Shown here piece after piece: positions 1 through 11,879 of a stretch of 64,000 bases of DNA. The stretch is from Cylindrodendrum hubeiense (lineage: Eukaryota > Ascomycota > Sordariomycetes > Hypocreales > Nectriaceae). Positions within the stretch are counted from its first letter, which is position 1. Every line of letters starts with the position of its first letter. The notes below the pieces were generated by a model. It was not told the origin of the DNA. It searched no databases and was given only the letters and a program-made list of their open reading frames with translations. Where the stretch lies: contig JAANBB010000023.1 in the NCBI GenBank assembly GCA_014621425.1, positions 1 through 64,000 on the forward strand. Reading direction: 5' to 3'. A program made the position numbers and the translations under genes.

Positions 1-2117
1 CATACTGTTATACAACATGGGTAGAGGGGTGAGGATCTTGGGAAGAGTTCTTACCGACAGGGTCCGCCAGGTCTATGCCATACTGTTTATAGTTAGTATT
101 CGTCATTTTGAAACTGGGAAATAATACTTGAACGTACGATATGTGGATGTATGCATTCCGGGGAGCATGAAACAAACACAACACGAGCGGCTCCTGCTTC
201 TCTAGCCATTTGAACCTACAAGAGAGTTTTGTTAGCTGTACCTATAAGTAAAATGAAAACAAGTTAACTTACAATTTGTCGTGATGTAGCTAATATATCA
301 GTTAGCTTAATTTTATTATACGTAATGTTTTGTTTTACTTACTGCCACGAACAACACTATCATCTACAATGATCAAATTCTTCCCCTTGAATTCTGACTC
401 AATAGGCGAGAGTTTACGGCGAACACTCTTCTGCCGCAGAGCTTGATTAGGGAGGATGAAAGTGCGGTGTACGTATCGGTTCTTAATCAGAGCAGTGACG
501 TACGGCCTCCCTAGCTTTTCGGCCAAAGTAGCTGCCGCGATATTACTTGTCTATAGGTAAGATATTAGCTTGTGTTAGGTGTATGTGACTTATTGACATA
601 TGCATGTATGTCGGAGAATGATATACCTCGGGAACTGGGATGACTAATGAATTGGTTAGTACCGTCTTAAGGCGAAGACAGCATTTGTAAATGCAACATA
701 CCAGCATCAATCTCTTCGACAGCTTTGTCTCCAAGGACCTCTCTAATCTTCTTGGCCAACTTCTCTCCCATGTTTTGCCGACTGCGGTACACAGAGATAC
801 CGTCAATGCAGGAGTCAGGACGCGCGACGTAGACGTACTCGAAGGAGTCTGGTGTGTAAGGTTTCCGCTCGACAACTTGGCGAAATATCGGGGCTGCTCC
901 CCCCTTCTCGAAGAAGACGGCTTGACCAGGCAAAATATCTACGATATCACCAAAGCCAAGTTGCTTCAGGGCAACAGATTCCGAAGCCATGAAGTAGTCT
1001 TTGGCTCCGGGCAAGGTAGCAGAGGGTCGTGATCCAAGGCAAAGAGGGCGGATGCCATTCGCATCTCTGCTCTGATTAGATTCTGTAGAATAGGATCGAA
1101 GCATAACGCATAGACATGACATACCTGAAGCATAGGATTCCGAAGCCTGCAATCATGGCAGTGCACGCGAATGCTCCTTGACAGTGTGTATACACGTCAC
1201 CCAGCGCAGTAAAGATATCGTCTGAGTTGGCGCGAGTCTTGCCGAGCTTCTGAAGACCATGTGCGAAAACGTTGAGGCTGGAGGGAATAAATTAGTACAT
1301 CGTAGTCTAGGTGCCAATGAGCATAAGTAAGTGACGGGTACGCACAGGAGCTCGGAGTCTGAATCAGAGTTGACGTGACGGTGAGCTTCCTCATCAAGAA
1401 ACTTGCGAAGGTACTCGGTGTTTACGAGGTTGCCATTGACACCCATAGAGATTCCGAAGGGCGCGTTGACGTAAAATGGCTGTGCTTCAGACCTATAGGC
1501 CAATCTCTGTCAGTGGGACTATCTATGGATAGTGTGGTCCCGAGTGCAGCACGTACGCAGATGACGTTCCCATGGTTGGATAGCGAACATGGCCCAGCCC
1601 TTGGACAGTCAGTTTCTGTACAAGATGACGACCGTATAGACGGCGTTGACATACCCATGTAGCCCGGAAGATGTTGGAGCCGTCTCGCCCTCGGCAAAAA
1701 CCGAGCTCGCTTGCCCTACACCCTTGCATTGTGCGACTCTTCCGCCCTGGCATACGGCAATACCCGCAGCATCCTGTCCGCGCTGTTATGAGCGTTAGCA
1801 TTACTGGCTCCATTGTCGAGAGGACGAGGATGTCGGCTCCGGCGAGTGACTGACATGCTGAAGATAATAGAGGGACTCGTGTAGGTCGACGGCGGCGGTG
1901 GTCGCTTCCGAATCGCCGAGCTATTAAGAGAATCAATAAGAGTCAGCGTGTTTCTTTTTCTTCTCTCTTCTGTAAGGTATGGCGTATGCATCTCTCAGGC
2001 ACATGCATCTCCCTGGACATGGGTCTCGAAGGGCCTTGGAAGGCGGGGGGAATGCGCTCTGGAGGGAGTACCGGAGAGGGAGTGATTACATACCAATATG
2101 GCGGAGACACCACACAT
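1..2117 (-). CDS. ade4: Amidophosphoribosyltransferase, 3' end cut by window edge
   Basis: First committed enzyme of de novo purine synthesis: glutamine plus PRPP gives 5-phosphoribosylamine, in the cytosol. The start at 2117 gives MCGVSAIL, placing the catalytic Cys2 of the N-terminal glutamine amidotransferase (Ntn) domain right after the initiator. Later exons show the family signatures [57 protein letters not shown], the PRPP-binding loop [10 protein letters not shown] and then [12 protein letters not shown]. About eleven introns are needed. The first coding exon is only 24 nt (2094-2117) and another is about 17 nt (encoding roughly IPVPE, near 640). Every junction I checked keeps phase, so the gene looks functional. 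The C-terminus lies beyond base 1. Identity is sure; exact exon ends are read by eye. Confidence 0.93.
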
Positions 2118-4083
2118 GGTTTCACGTTGCGGTTCGGTAATGATCGGAGAGTAATGAATTGGCGTATTCCAGCTGCGAGTTGTAGTCGTATCTTGCGGTA
2201 CTTGAAAACTTTTCCTTTGGATTTTTTCCCTTGGAGATGGATCTAGTCGAACTCCGTTATCGGTGGGGCATTTCAGATAAGCCGGGCCGGCAAATGGTCC
2301 GCACTGATGGGGGACTGCCATTGGATGGGGATCTAAGACAGCTACATGAGAAGCAAGAGGGGCAAGAGGGGTTGGAGGGGCAAGAGTGGCTGAGTGGAAG
2401 GAGGGGTTGGAGGGGTTGGAGGGGTATCGGGCAGCCCCACTTCGCGGGTCCTGCGAGAAAATTCTAGGCCGCCCAAAGAAAGCTATTCCCGTTCGGTCGA
2501 CATTCGTCCAAGGATGAGGAAAGCAAAATCAACAAAGGCGGCGCTTCACGCGGCTAAACCCCAGGTCTTAGGCTAGAAGAACGGATTTGTCGGTGAGGCG
2601 TCGACGATGACAGAGAAGCGCAAGGGAGACGGCGTCCTCCCACCGGAATTTGGCGGTGCTATCTAGAGCGTTTTCGCGATGCGGCCGGTACGTCCAACCA
2701 ACCAGCTGCAGAAGCAGGTCATGCATCAAGTCCAAAGGCCTAGCACACCCTGCATGCAAAATACGCTGCTGGACGCAACACTTTTCCAAATACCAACGAG
2801 TGGCTTCCATACCCTTCGCTATCTCCATATTTGCGAATGGAAATTCGATGTGACGGCCTTCTGGGGAGCGAAGCGGGGCGAAGTCGTTCCGTGTGTATGT
2901 AGTGCCCCAGCTCCTCGATTATCAATCTCAGATCTGGTTTAATCCAGGCATGCGTACTCCGTGCTTTTACCCTTGCGAATGATGCACAGATAGTGTTGAT
3001 AGTTGAACCGCCAATCACTCTCTACTCGATGCAATGTGCGGCGCTTATGCCTGCTGCTTTTACAGATTACAACGAGCGAGGAATATATATATTGCTCTTT
3101 GTAGGCAGACTTTGCCGCCGTTACCATTGCCGCCGCCTTCGCAGCTCACGATATGATATGATGCAGTCCAATACCAGTTTTGAGTACGGAAATAAGCCAA
3201 TGTCTAACGACCACGCGTGCTACACAGCTTCTTCCTTACCTGTCCTGACCTTCCTTTCCACGATGCCATACTTGACAACGACAACAAGGAGCAGCACGAG
3301 CCTACAGGTGAGGCTACTGCGAAGACGAAGAAGCGAAAAGACTATGCAGATGCGATCCAGAAGGAAGAACCGCCGATAAAGGAGATCAAGCCGGAGACAA
3401 ACTATCAAGGCAACCGGGATCGACGCAAATTCCGGTCCCGAAAAAGAAATACACTTCATGTAAAAACAAATTCCACTCTCTCCACTTCTCCGACCACGAG
3501 CAGCACTGCAACATATGGCAGTGGCCCCCCTGTAAATCGAGGATGCCACGGATAGAGAAAAACGCTCACATTAGGGCGTGAGATGAAGGCCTGCCGGCTT
3601 GGTACAACCAATGCACAAAGGCTATACTAGCTAGTGAGCTCATGGAACACAAAGCGAATTGCAAAATTTAGGTGTGCTCGTAGTGGAGGACTCGCGGAAG
3701 CCAACGGAAAATCGAGGAACATGTCAAGGAATGTCGCCGTAGACAACGATCCGAATGCGCAGAGAATATGTGATAATAAAGTAAGAAGTCAAGTCATTAA
3801 AGAAAGGGGGAAAACCAGTGAGAATTAAAAGCTGTAATATCAGCTAGGCTGGGCTCAAGAAAGTTAAGGAAACAGCAGGGTACACACTGTAAAGTACCAT
3901 AAATATGCCCTGTAGAAGAGAGTCCGGCAGTGCCCTAGGAGCTCCCAGAGCTCACGTGTCACCGCTGGTCAGCAAGTCATATCCACTTGACATAATAATA
4001 TATCCATGTAATCTTATCAGCAGTAGAGGAATTGTAATTGTATAATTAATATTTATACATATTGTAATACTCTAATATTTAAA
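2118..4083. other. Intergenic, no confident gene
   Basis: Between two minus-strand genes. The first part must hold the ade4 promoter. There is a G-rich block at about 2346-2430 (see separate entry). Two open stretches look weakly protein-like but match nothing I know: minus strand about 2568-2890 (reading through EIAKGMEATRWYLEKCC) and plus strand 3217-3555 (lysine/arginine-rich middle). Neither has a clear start, partner exons or a recognised domain. The end (3990-4083) is AT-rich, as expected for the 3' flank of the MFS gene. Confidence 0.5.
2346..2430 (+). repeat. G-rich short tandem repeat, G-quadruplex candidate
   Basis: The plus strand carries repeated GAGGGG and GGGGTTGGA units, including three consecutive GGGGTTGGA-type units near 2402-2430. 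At least four runs of four Gs with short loops satisfy the usual G-quadruplex pattern. It lies about 230-310 bp upstream of the ade4 start, on the non-template side for that gene. Confidence 0.6.
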
Positions 4084-5779
4084 CTATACTATATCTGTAT
4101 TGTAAGAATTTAATCTGTTAAAATCAGGGTACATGATCATTTCCTTAATCCGTGCTATAAAACCCGGTAAACAGAGCCAGACAATCATCTCTAAGATAAG
4201 AAGGCTTAGAATAATTGGCTGAAGAACTGAAATGTTACTATGAGAAGCCACGGCACCAATTATAAACGGGAAAATAGTACCGCCAATACCCCCAATAGCA
4301 ATAGCAAAACCAATGGCGCTCACATGCATATTCTTCGGAAGCAGCTTCGTGGCTATCATCACCCCTCCTGGGTACATTGGCCCAAGGGCAAAGCCGAGAA
4401 GAGCGACAGAAATAGCTGAAACTAGAAAGTTCGGTACCAACCAGAGAATGAGCTCGACTGCAATACAGATGCATAGATAGACGAAAACGCATATTCTAAT
4501 GCCAAACCTTTCATTGACGAAGCCCAACATCACTCTTCCTAGAGTCATGCCAAGCCAATATCCAGAAACAGACATTCCGGAAGCGTACAGGGATGCGCCG
4601 CGGACGCGCAACATATACGTGACGGTCCAACCGCCGATCGCAGCTAAATTCTGCAGTTAGTACTTTCGGGTTCAGGAACATATGCAGATATTTGGCAGTT
4701 GCATACTCATTACTCCAGTATCAACGAAAAAGAATAACGCGATAATCCATGCAACCTTGCTTTTAATCGCCACTCTTACACCATAGCTTGGTGATCCGGT
4801 GGTCTTTTGCGAATGTAGAGCCCTATAAGAAGGCCCGTCACATCTCCAGAAGCAGACCACCAGGCCGCAGAGTTCTAATAGAGATAGGCCGATCTATATG
4901 ATTAGAGTTAGTAGCATTACACGAAAAAGACGGGGCTTTTACCATAATATAGTAGAAGGCAAACCAGGGCAGGCCAGCTCCAGAAATCATCCCAGTAGCC
5001 ACTAAAGGGGCGCAAAGAGCTCCAATCGAATAACAAGCGGTCAGGAATCCTTGGATTGTGCTGGCTTTTTGCATCCCTCCAACCCAGGCCGGAAAGCAAG
5101 CGTCTGTGAGACCATTTCCGAATCCACTAAACGCGTTACCCACAATCAATACCGGAAACGGCGGATGGACAGCAAGCACAACAAATGTCACAACATGACA
5201 GATTGGTGCCAAAATGGCAATCCCGCGCTGGCCCCATTTCATGTGAATTCGAGAACACATAAATGCGGCGATTGAGTAGCCGAAGAATGGAGTGAGAAAT
5301 ACGAGAGAGATTGTAGAATAATCAAGATCATAGTAAGACTCAATCTGTACTACTATAAGTAATAGTTCGTATGATTACAAGTAATTTGCCTTACAGATGG
5401 GAGTAATGCCTACATAAATCGGTTAGTGATTGATTCAAGTGAATTGACTATTAGGTGTCTATACCCCAACAACTGCGTCGCTCATGCCGGCGACTATAAA
5501 GGATAGAAAGGCAAATGCGAGCCTACCTATGTTCCCACTCGGCTTATTCCATTCCTCACGTGTTTCTGGCACAGGACTTGATGATTGGAGAAGTCTTTCG
5601 TCACCTGGTTCTACGTACTGATTTTGGATCAGTCGTTCAAGTGGGAGCTGAGTATCCCGATCTAAACAGTCTATTTTTTAGCACGTTAAATGGCTAGTTT
5701 TCCTCCATTGATTTAAAAGATTGGTCTTACTGTTGAGATTTAAATCATGAATTTGGATTCCTTCAAAGGCTTGAACCAT
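4084..5779 (-). CDS. Major facilitator superfamily transporter (BSC6/FucP-like fungal family)
   Basis: Membrane transporter of unknown substrate. The start at 5779 opens a short exon (MVQAFEGIQIHDL...) that splices in phase over an intron at 5671-5730 into an acidic cytosolic N-tail (DRDTQLPLERLI) and then the first membrane helix (LAFAFLSFIVAGMSDAVVG). Further exons supply the remaining helices, including a glycine-rich GNAFSGFGNGLTDACFPAW helix and ALGPMYPGGVMIATKLLP near the end; the last exon is 4084-4647 or so, ending SYNTDIV. Around five introns, all GT-AG. The layout (two six-helix halves with a soluble linker carrying CFWRCDGPSY) fits the fungal group often annotated as bypass-of-stop-codon protein 6. 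It has no obvious metabolic partner beside it. Confidence 0.85.
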
Positions 5780-6581
5780 GTTTTCCTTAGGCCGTTGACA
5801 ATATTTTAAGATGTGGGAAGACGAAGGGACTGCTAGCCAGCTGTGTTTTCAACTCTGTGAACCACAGGCAATCCAAAGAGTCAGGCAGTAGTAACGTAAA
5901 AGGTTGAAGAGCAGGCAAATTACGAAATCATGGCAACAGGCACGTCTTGCTGATTTTATGAACTGGCAAACAGGAGGGCTGTTCGGCGACATTTCGATTT
6001 ACCTTGTTGAACGCTGCTAAGAAATGACATAAGCGGGCCGAGCTGCAATCTTACGTGGGCGGCGATGACGGCTAGGGCCGAATCGAGTTCCCGCACGAAT
6101 AGTTCCATAAAGATACCTGGAGTAATTACCAGCGACTGTAACACTCATATGATTCTTTGCAATAAAGGCTTATAGAATCCGAAATCAGTGCTTTAACTTA
6201 AATATTTCATGCTTAACATACCCGTGGCTATCACCAATAGAAAAAATCTTTAGGTGCACTAATCTGTGATGAAAATCCCGGATTTAGTCACGGTCCTAAA
6301 AAGGAAGGTGGTTTCACTGGATTATTACTAAATTTAGTTTCTTAATACCGCCCGCCAAAGCTTAGATGCCCGATCGTATAATCCTTAACCAGACCTCGCC
6401 GACCATATGCCGATGGGTGCCCCCCAGTCTTTATTGCAACTTGCGCGAGAGCACATAACCTGTTGCATCGGTACAAGGGTCCGAAGGAAAGTGAGGGTGT
6501 TGATCTATTAATGTGTGAGTCTACGCTGCTGCCCCATAATCCTTCCCCTAACGGTCTCAATGTGTCGCGTTGCTGGCTGCG

Positions 6582-6600
6582 GCCTATACTGCTTCTGACA
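6582..6600 (-). repeat. Dispersed 19-bp element, copy 1
   Basis: On the minus strand this reads TGTCAGAAGCAGTATAGGC, identical to the copy at 32122-32140, 25 kb away, on the same strand. The TG start fits a terminal end of an LTR element, but flanking bases diverge immediately and I could not find a matching CA end, so a solo-LTR assignment is only a possibility. Confidence 0.45.
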
Positions 6601-7904
6601 CAATGACTGACGTATGAGGTTGAACTAATAGTCCTAAACAGGGCGGGACTTTAGTGTAGACAGCTTGTTGACCTGACCGAACCCAGTGAACTTACGTCCT
6701 TGCTTATACCGAAAGCAATGTCCAACGGCATTCCTCCCAAAGGACCAATGATCCCCAACAGATTGGCAAGTATGTGAGCGTATTTAATAAAAGATCGTAA
6801 ATACAAGTTAAAAGTTTCAATTTAACAAGATTATAGTATTTATAAAACACAGTTACAACCATCGCATCCATTGCAACAGTCCCCCTGTAACAATTTCCCA
6901 AAAATCCCTGAACAAGTATGACTCAATTCCCCTAGATAGGTTCCACATAGTAGTATATCCCAACTTGTGCATTGACATTGTTTGTTATCCCTTTCATTAA
7001 TGTCTTCGTAACTTCTGTATTGACTTGATGCTGCTATGAGAGGGATGTTAATGGGTTGGTACACCATATTATGGGTTTCGACCTGTTGCGACGCCATGAG
7101 ATGAGTAAATATCCCAGTGTAACTGTGTGGTGGATAACTCAGTGGAAGCAGTTGACGTAGAGTATCCTTGAGCTTCAAAATGTAATTATTCACTCTTTTG
7201 TTGATGTTTGGCAGTGATAATGATGGATTTGGCCCTCGAAATGATGTGATGCGAGATGAAGGGAACTTGGGTCTCAACTAGCGTTTCGGTGAATGGCGGA
7301 ATTGTGATTTGAGACGTTGGGTTGAGCGACTTGCCACGGGCGATTAAGTGCTGGCACTGGAGGTACTTTTCCAGTGCATAAAGGAATATCGTCTCTTATA
7401 GTGCAATAAAAAAAAAGAACTAGAAGGCTCAAGAGGCACCTGGCCAGTCTTAAATGGTATAAATACAGTCTCTAGTTAGATGAGGGATCAGGGACATGCT
7501 TTCATGTTCCGGCCGAAACACCCAGCGCCAACATGTGGATGGATTTCACAGCCGCCATTGTAGAACTAAAAAGCTTTAGCTGCAGCACTGCCTCAGAAAA
7601 CAGGGAATAACCATAACCAAGTCAATGCAGAGTCGCTGGGAAGGATTGAGACCAACCGTCTTGGGTTGATGACAAGTGGGTCATCAGGGACTGTTTGGGG
7701 CCAAACATAGATGGGGACGAAAACCAAGTGAAATCAAGCTTAAAACATCTTGATAGCGAGGATATGAAGTACTCCAACTACCCTACTTGTTGCAGCAGGA
7801 GATGTTACTTAGAAAATGAGATATTGGAACAGCCTGGGGCAAACCTAGTGAGGTAGTTATGCTAACTGCTCAAGAGGAACGCACAGCGAGCCTTAAAACG
7901 GGCA

Positions 7905-8060
7905 TCCAACCAACAAGTGGCTGGGTCAAGGCTGAATCGTGCGCTTACTTGTTGGCCTTGATCATAGAAAAGGATTGAAACCAACAAGTGGCTGTGTTGA
8001 GGCTCAGAGGGCTTTTTGCTGACTGACCTGCTGGCAAATGCTGTAACCAACAGGTGGGTA
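7905..8060 (+). repeat. Degenerate direct and inverted repeats
   Basis: AACCAACAAGTGGCTG occurs near 7908 and again near 7979, each followed by a similar GGTCAAGGCT / TGTTGAGGCT tail, with a weaker third copy (AACCAACAGGTGG) near 8045. Between the first two is an inverted version (ACTTGTTGGCCTTGA). Spacing is about 70 bp. A looser relative lies near 7655. This looks like a decayed tandem or mobile-element remnant. Confidence 0.5.
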
Positions 8061-8791
8061 TTATTTGTTAGCCAGAAACCAATGACCAGACCTATACACT
8101 GAGGTCAAATTTCCATTGGAAATGAGTATTTCCCCCTGAACCCATCCGTGAAACCACGCTAGCTAAGCTTGCTTCTTCACCAACTCATTATTGACTTCGT
8201 TGATTTTGTTTGGAAAGGTTGAGGTCTTGGCGTGAAAGTAGTATCAACCAGTTGATGTACTTGGAGAACGTAAAATAGCGCTCCATGGCGCGGGAAAAAA
8301 ATCGAGTTCTTGAGACAGCTCTTCTCAGATTTCCAATTCCTCAAACGAGACGCAGGTTTTCCTCATCAAAAGAAATGCTCTTTGTGACTTGTGTATATCA
8401 TTTCCCCGGAGGTTCTGAAGCTCGCCCATTCTATGGTGATGTACGAAACCTTTCAGGCTCATCAAGTGAATGAGGAATGCTTACTCACTTCCTCTCACTT
8501 GTAAATGCCGAATCACTTGTTACAACCTCCCCTACAATAATAATCACGGATGAGAGGGAAAGCCATTGGGTAGGACACCCAGTCATATACTTTCAAGTCA
8601 TATCAATTCAAGTCAAAGGAAATGGTCAGGAGTTTGGTTGTCGAGGAATCTACCCTACTGATGGGAAACCGCTATTTGACAAGCTGACGTTGTTACATCC
8701 ACGATTCCCACTTACACATACCAAGAAATCCACCCCAAAAAGAAAGCATCTAACTCTTCTCTTTGAAGCTGACATTTTGCCACGGTAATAA

Positions 8792-10336
8792 TTACGCAAA
8801 GGCTCCGACGATAGACATGCTAATGGCTTTGCGGTGTTAGTATCGAGAAAAATGACGGGAAGCCAGCTGCTCACCTCCAAGAAGCACCCAACTGAAAGCA
8901 GCAATTTTGTCCTTCTTCTTCATCAAACGGTTCGCCTCCTCTGAGAGAAAGTCCTCAACCAACAAATCAACCAAAGCGGCATAAATCAACAAGCCAGAAG
9001 AGCTGTGGATAGGTTAAAATGGCTCGTTTGACTTTAGAGGGTAAGTGAACCATGGAGCTATACTCACATTGCGTTGAACACGCCAACAATAATGAGGCCG
9101 AATGCACCTTCAGGGTCATAGGTGTTTCTAGTTAGCAAGCCAATGGCCTGTCCAATTGGTGCGGTAGTCCCAAAGGCCAAAACGAGTAGCCATGGGCGGA
9201 AACTATCCTTTGGATACGGCACAGCAGCAATACGAGCCCCGAGACCCAGGCCCTCGAACATTTGATGGAATAGGATTGCAACCAGGAGTATGACGAACCC
9301 GTCGGTGGTAATGGAAACAGTCATACCAACGAAGACGGAATGAAAGAGGATACCACCCTCGAGTAGTGTAATGTTGGCCGACATCTTTTTATAAACCTGA
9401 GGATCGACACGTTGTCCTTCCTCGTCGAAGTATGATTCGTTAGCTTCGATTGCGGGCCTTTCATCGTGCTCAATAGGGGACGAATGCCGGTCGGAATTGA
9501 TCATTTCAATCATCTCCGCACGCTGACGAATATACTGCTCATAGAAGACGACGAACCACGCCGGCATGGTTGAACCGCTGATCTCTTTGTCACTGGAGTT
9601 AGTGCCGTCCCGCCTGCCAGTTTCCTCATACATGCTCTGTGCCATGGTCTTCTCGTATGAAATCTTGTCGTCTATATCAAACTCAAACTCTTGGGCTGGA
9701 TGAGGCTGCGATTGCTGGAATGACCGAGGTCGTCTTGGCCGTGGTGGTGGTAGAGGAGCCGTCATTTCTGTCCCAGTCGGACCCCCATGCGAGTGACCCC
9801 CAGTCTTGGCATTGAGATACATCTCGATGATGAAGAGGATGAACATGGAGCCCATCATGATGACTCCAGGCAAAGCGGGATAATCGGTTGTGAAAAGATC
9901 GGGGAGGCATGGGTTCATGAGGCTTCCAAATGCCGTTGGAAGAAGCTACCAATGTCAGCTATTGATTTTGAGTCAGGAGATACACCCAACTTACATGCAC
10001 GAATGCCGTGGCGACTAGAACTCCAGTTCCAAAGTGCTTACATGCAAAAAATATCTTTGGAGGGGCGTTTAAGCCCTTTATTTTCTTCGCGGCAACTGGA
10101 AAACCGGCACCTGTTATCCCAATGTTAGGGATGGTTCTAATGTCTCAGTGGGATCGGAGACGCTCCACGTACCGAAGCAAGAAGCGAGTAATACCATAAC
10201 TTTGCAGGTCTCAGTTAACAAGCATGGCCACTGTCTTAGCGACCTGAGACTTACAAACACTGGCAACATGGAGTTCAAGATCATACTCAGAACCGCTACC
10301 TGCCTGACTCCCACATTTTGGTTTTTCTGAATCCAT
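8792..10336 (-). CDS. ZIP-family zinc transporter
   Basis: Plasma-membrane divalent-metal (zinc) importer of the Zrt/ZIP family. The start at 10336 gives MDSEKPKCGSQAG followed by YDLELHVASVF, the first helix. The next exons give GAGFPVAAKKIKGLNAPPK and FFACKHFGTGVLVATAFVH, the classic helix with the FGTGV and terminal His. After the variable loop (GGHSHGG, metal-binding type) and a long acidic insertion come ILFHSVFVGMTVSI, ILFHQMFEGLGLGARIA (the conserved HxxxEG helix) and a final exon ending AISMSIVGAFA. The last junction uses a CTAAC branch point and an acceptor just before GCCATTAGC. About five introns. The family match is strong; zinc as substrate is inferred from the family. Confidence 0.93.
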
Positions 10337-11879
10337 TGATTCTATGATCTAAGAATATAAAGAGCTGTTAGAGGAGGGATGAGTGAATAGGGATCATCCA
10401 ATCCTCGGAGGAATGGGATTGAAAACTGAAAGAAGGAGAGCGCTTAACCGAATATTGAAAACAGAAGCAACCAGAGAGGGATGGAAATTAATATAATAAG
10501 AATCTGAAAAAGAGTCACTTCGTCCCAGCCGACAGTGACAAGATGGATGTCAAAGGGCAGATAAATTGAGTAGTGCTCTGGCTCGGATTTAATATGACTC
10601 GGTCATGGTGGTGAATATCATCTCCCACTACGTATAAAGTGGGACTGATCTGGAGACGGGGTGTTGACACGCTTGAGGCTTCAGATGAAACATTCATCTC
10701 ACAAGCTTATTCATAGAAAAGGAGGTATGAATCTGGTACGAGAAAGGCAAGGCTAGCTGGAGACGGGAAGAGCACGGTTGCTTGTCATGCTAGTAATTGA
10801 TGTCCTTATTCACATTTAAAGCCCGTGCTGGACAAGATTTGCGACACTCTTAGCATCACGGCTCGGAAGGTTCCTGCATATCTACCGATTGGCCGCTCTA
10901 AGATATGATAATATTTAACATATCGTTTCTGAACTTAATATTAGATCTCTACCCTAGCGATGACTAGGCCCAGGGGCTGAGCTGTAACCGGAGACAAGGA
11001 AGTGAACAACAATAGCGATGCAGAGAAACCAAGAAGGAGAAGAAACACGAGAAACGGGAGGGATCTGGTCAGGCCGCGTGTTGCTCAAGCGGATAAAAGT
11101 CTTTGCTAGACGGGAGTAGGGGTAGCCGTGGCGATGAAACACCACAAAAGTCCAATGGGGAGAGATCATTGCCAGATTGATCGACAGCTAGGCAATGCAA
11201 TCGAAAGCAAAACAATCTCCGCGGTCCATGGAGACTTTGTAGGTATTACAGAAACAGACAGAGTGACAAGAGAGGTTTAGTGCAACATCGAAGCTCTTGG
11301 CAATAACAGCTTCATCGGTTGGCAGTTTGTAAGCGAAAATGGCAGGGTAGTAACTCTTAGGCCATCAAAACAACAAAGACTGGTAGGATGTAAGATGTTG
11401 GAGGTCTGTGCACATCCAAAACCAAGCAAGGTCTGTTCCATTCTGGTATATGCTCTGCTTTGTCACTCGCTTTCCCCGCTCAATTTATATGAGACCTGTG
11501 CTAAAACCACGGGGCTTACAAAGTTACCTCAAGGACTGGGGACGATGGAGCCTTTTGTTGAATTATGGCAATATTTATGCTTATTGGGAAATATGTTCGA
11601 TTGATCTACAACAAAAGGCCCCGGGGAACTCACAGTCCCGAATTCTTGGCAGTCTCACGGGCGGGGCTACGGGGTTCGGACAGCTTCATTCCGGTATCCG
11701 CGCCTGACACACAAGCCGCAGATCGCTGCGGTACGCGCAATCACAGGTTTTGAACTGCCGCAGGTGGCGGCGCAAGTATGGTTTAATGTGATTTGATGGC
11801 ATTACTTGCTCGGGGTGGACTCTTATTGGTATTTCTGCAGACCTTGCAGCCTCTTCCAGCCCGTTATAATACCATCTCC
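10337..11879. other. Intergenic, no gene seen
   Basis: The left part should contain the zinc-transporter promoter. Open frames here are short and without recognisable motifs. I looked for a ZafA/Zap1-like zinc-response element and cannot claim one. The right end is the 3' flank of the MFS permease. Confidence 0.55.

Larger units (their letters stand above)
5780..8791. other. Gene-poor 3-kb stretch with degenerate repeats
   Basis: No gene with recognisable domains or consistent exons on either strand. Only short open frames occur; one at 6840-7277 (minus) ends in a cysteine-rich tail (CCNGCDGCNC) but has no other support. A 19-bp element at 6582-6600 recurs at 32122-32140, and degenerate repeats lie at 7900-8060; both suggest decayed mobile DNA. 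The left end must hold the MFS promoter. Confidence 0.55.
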
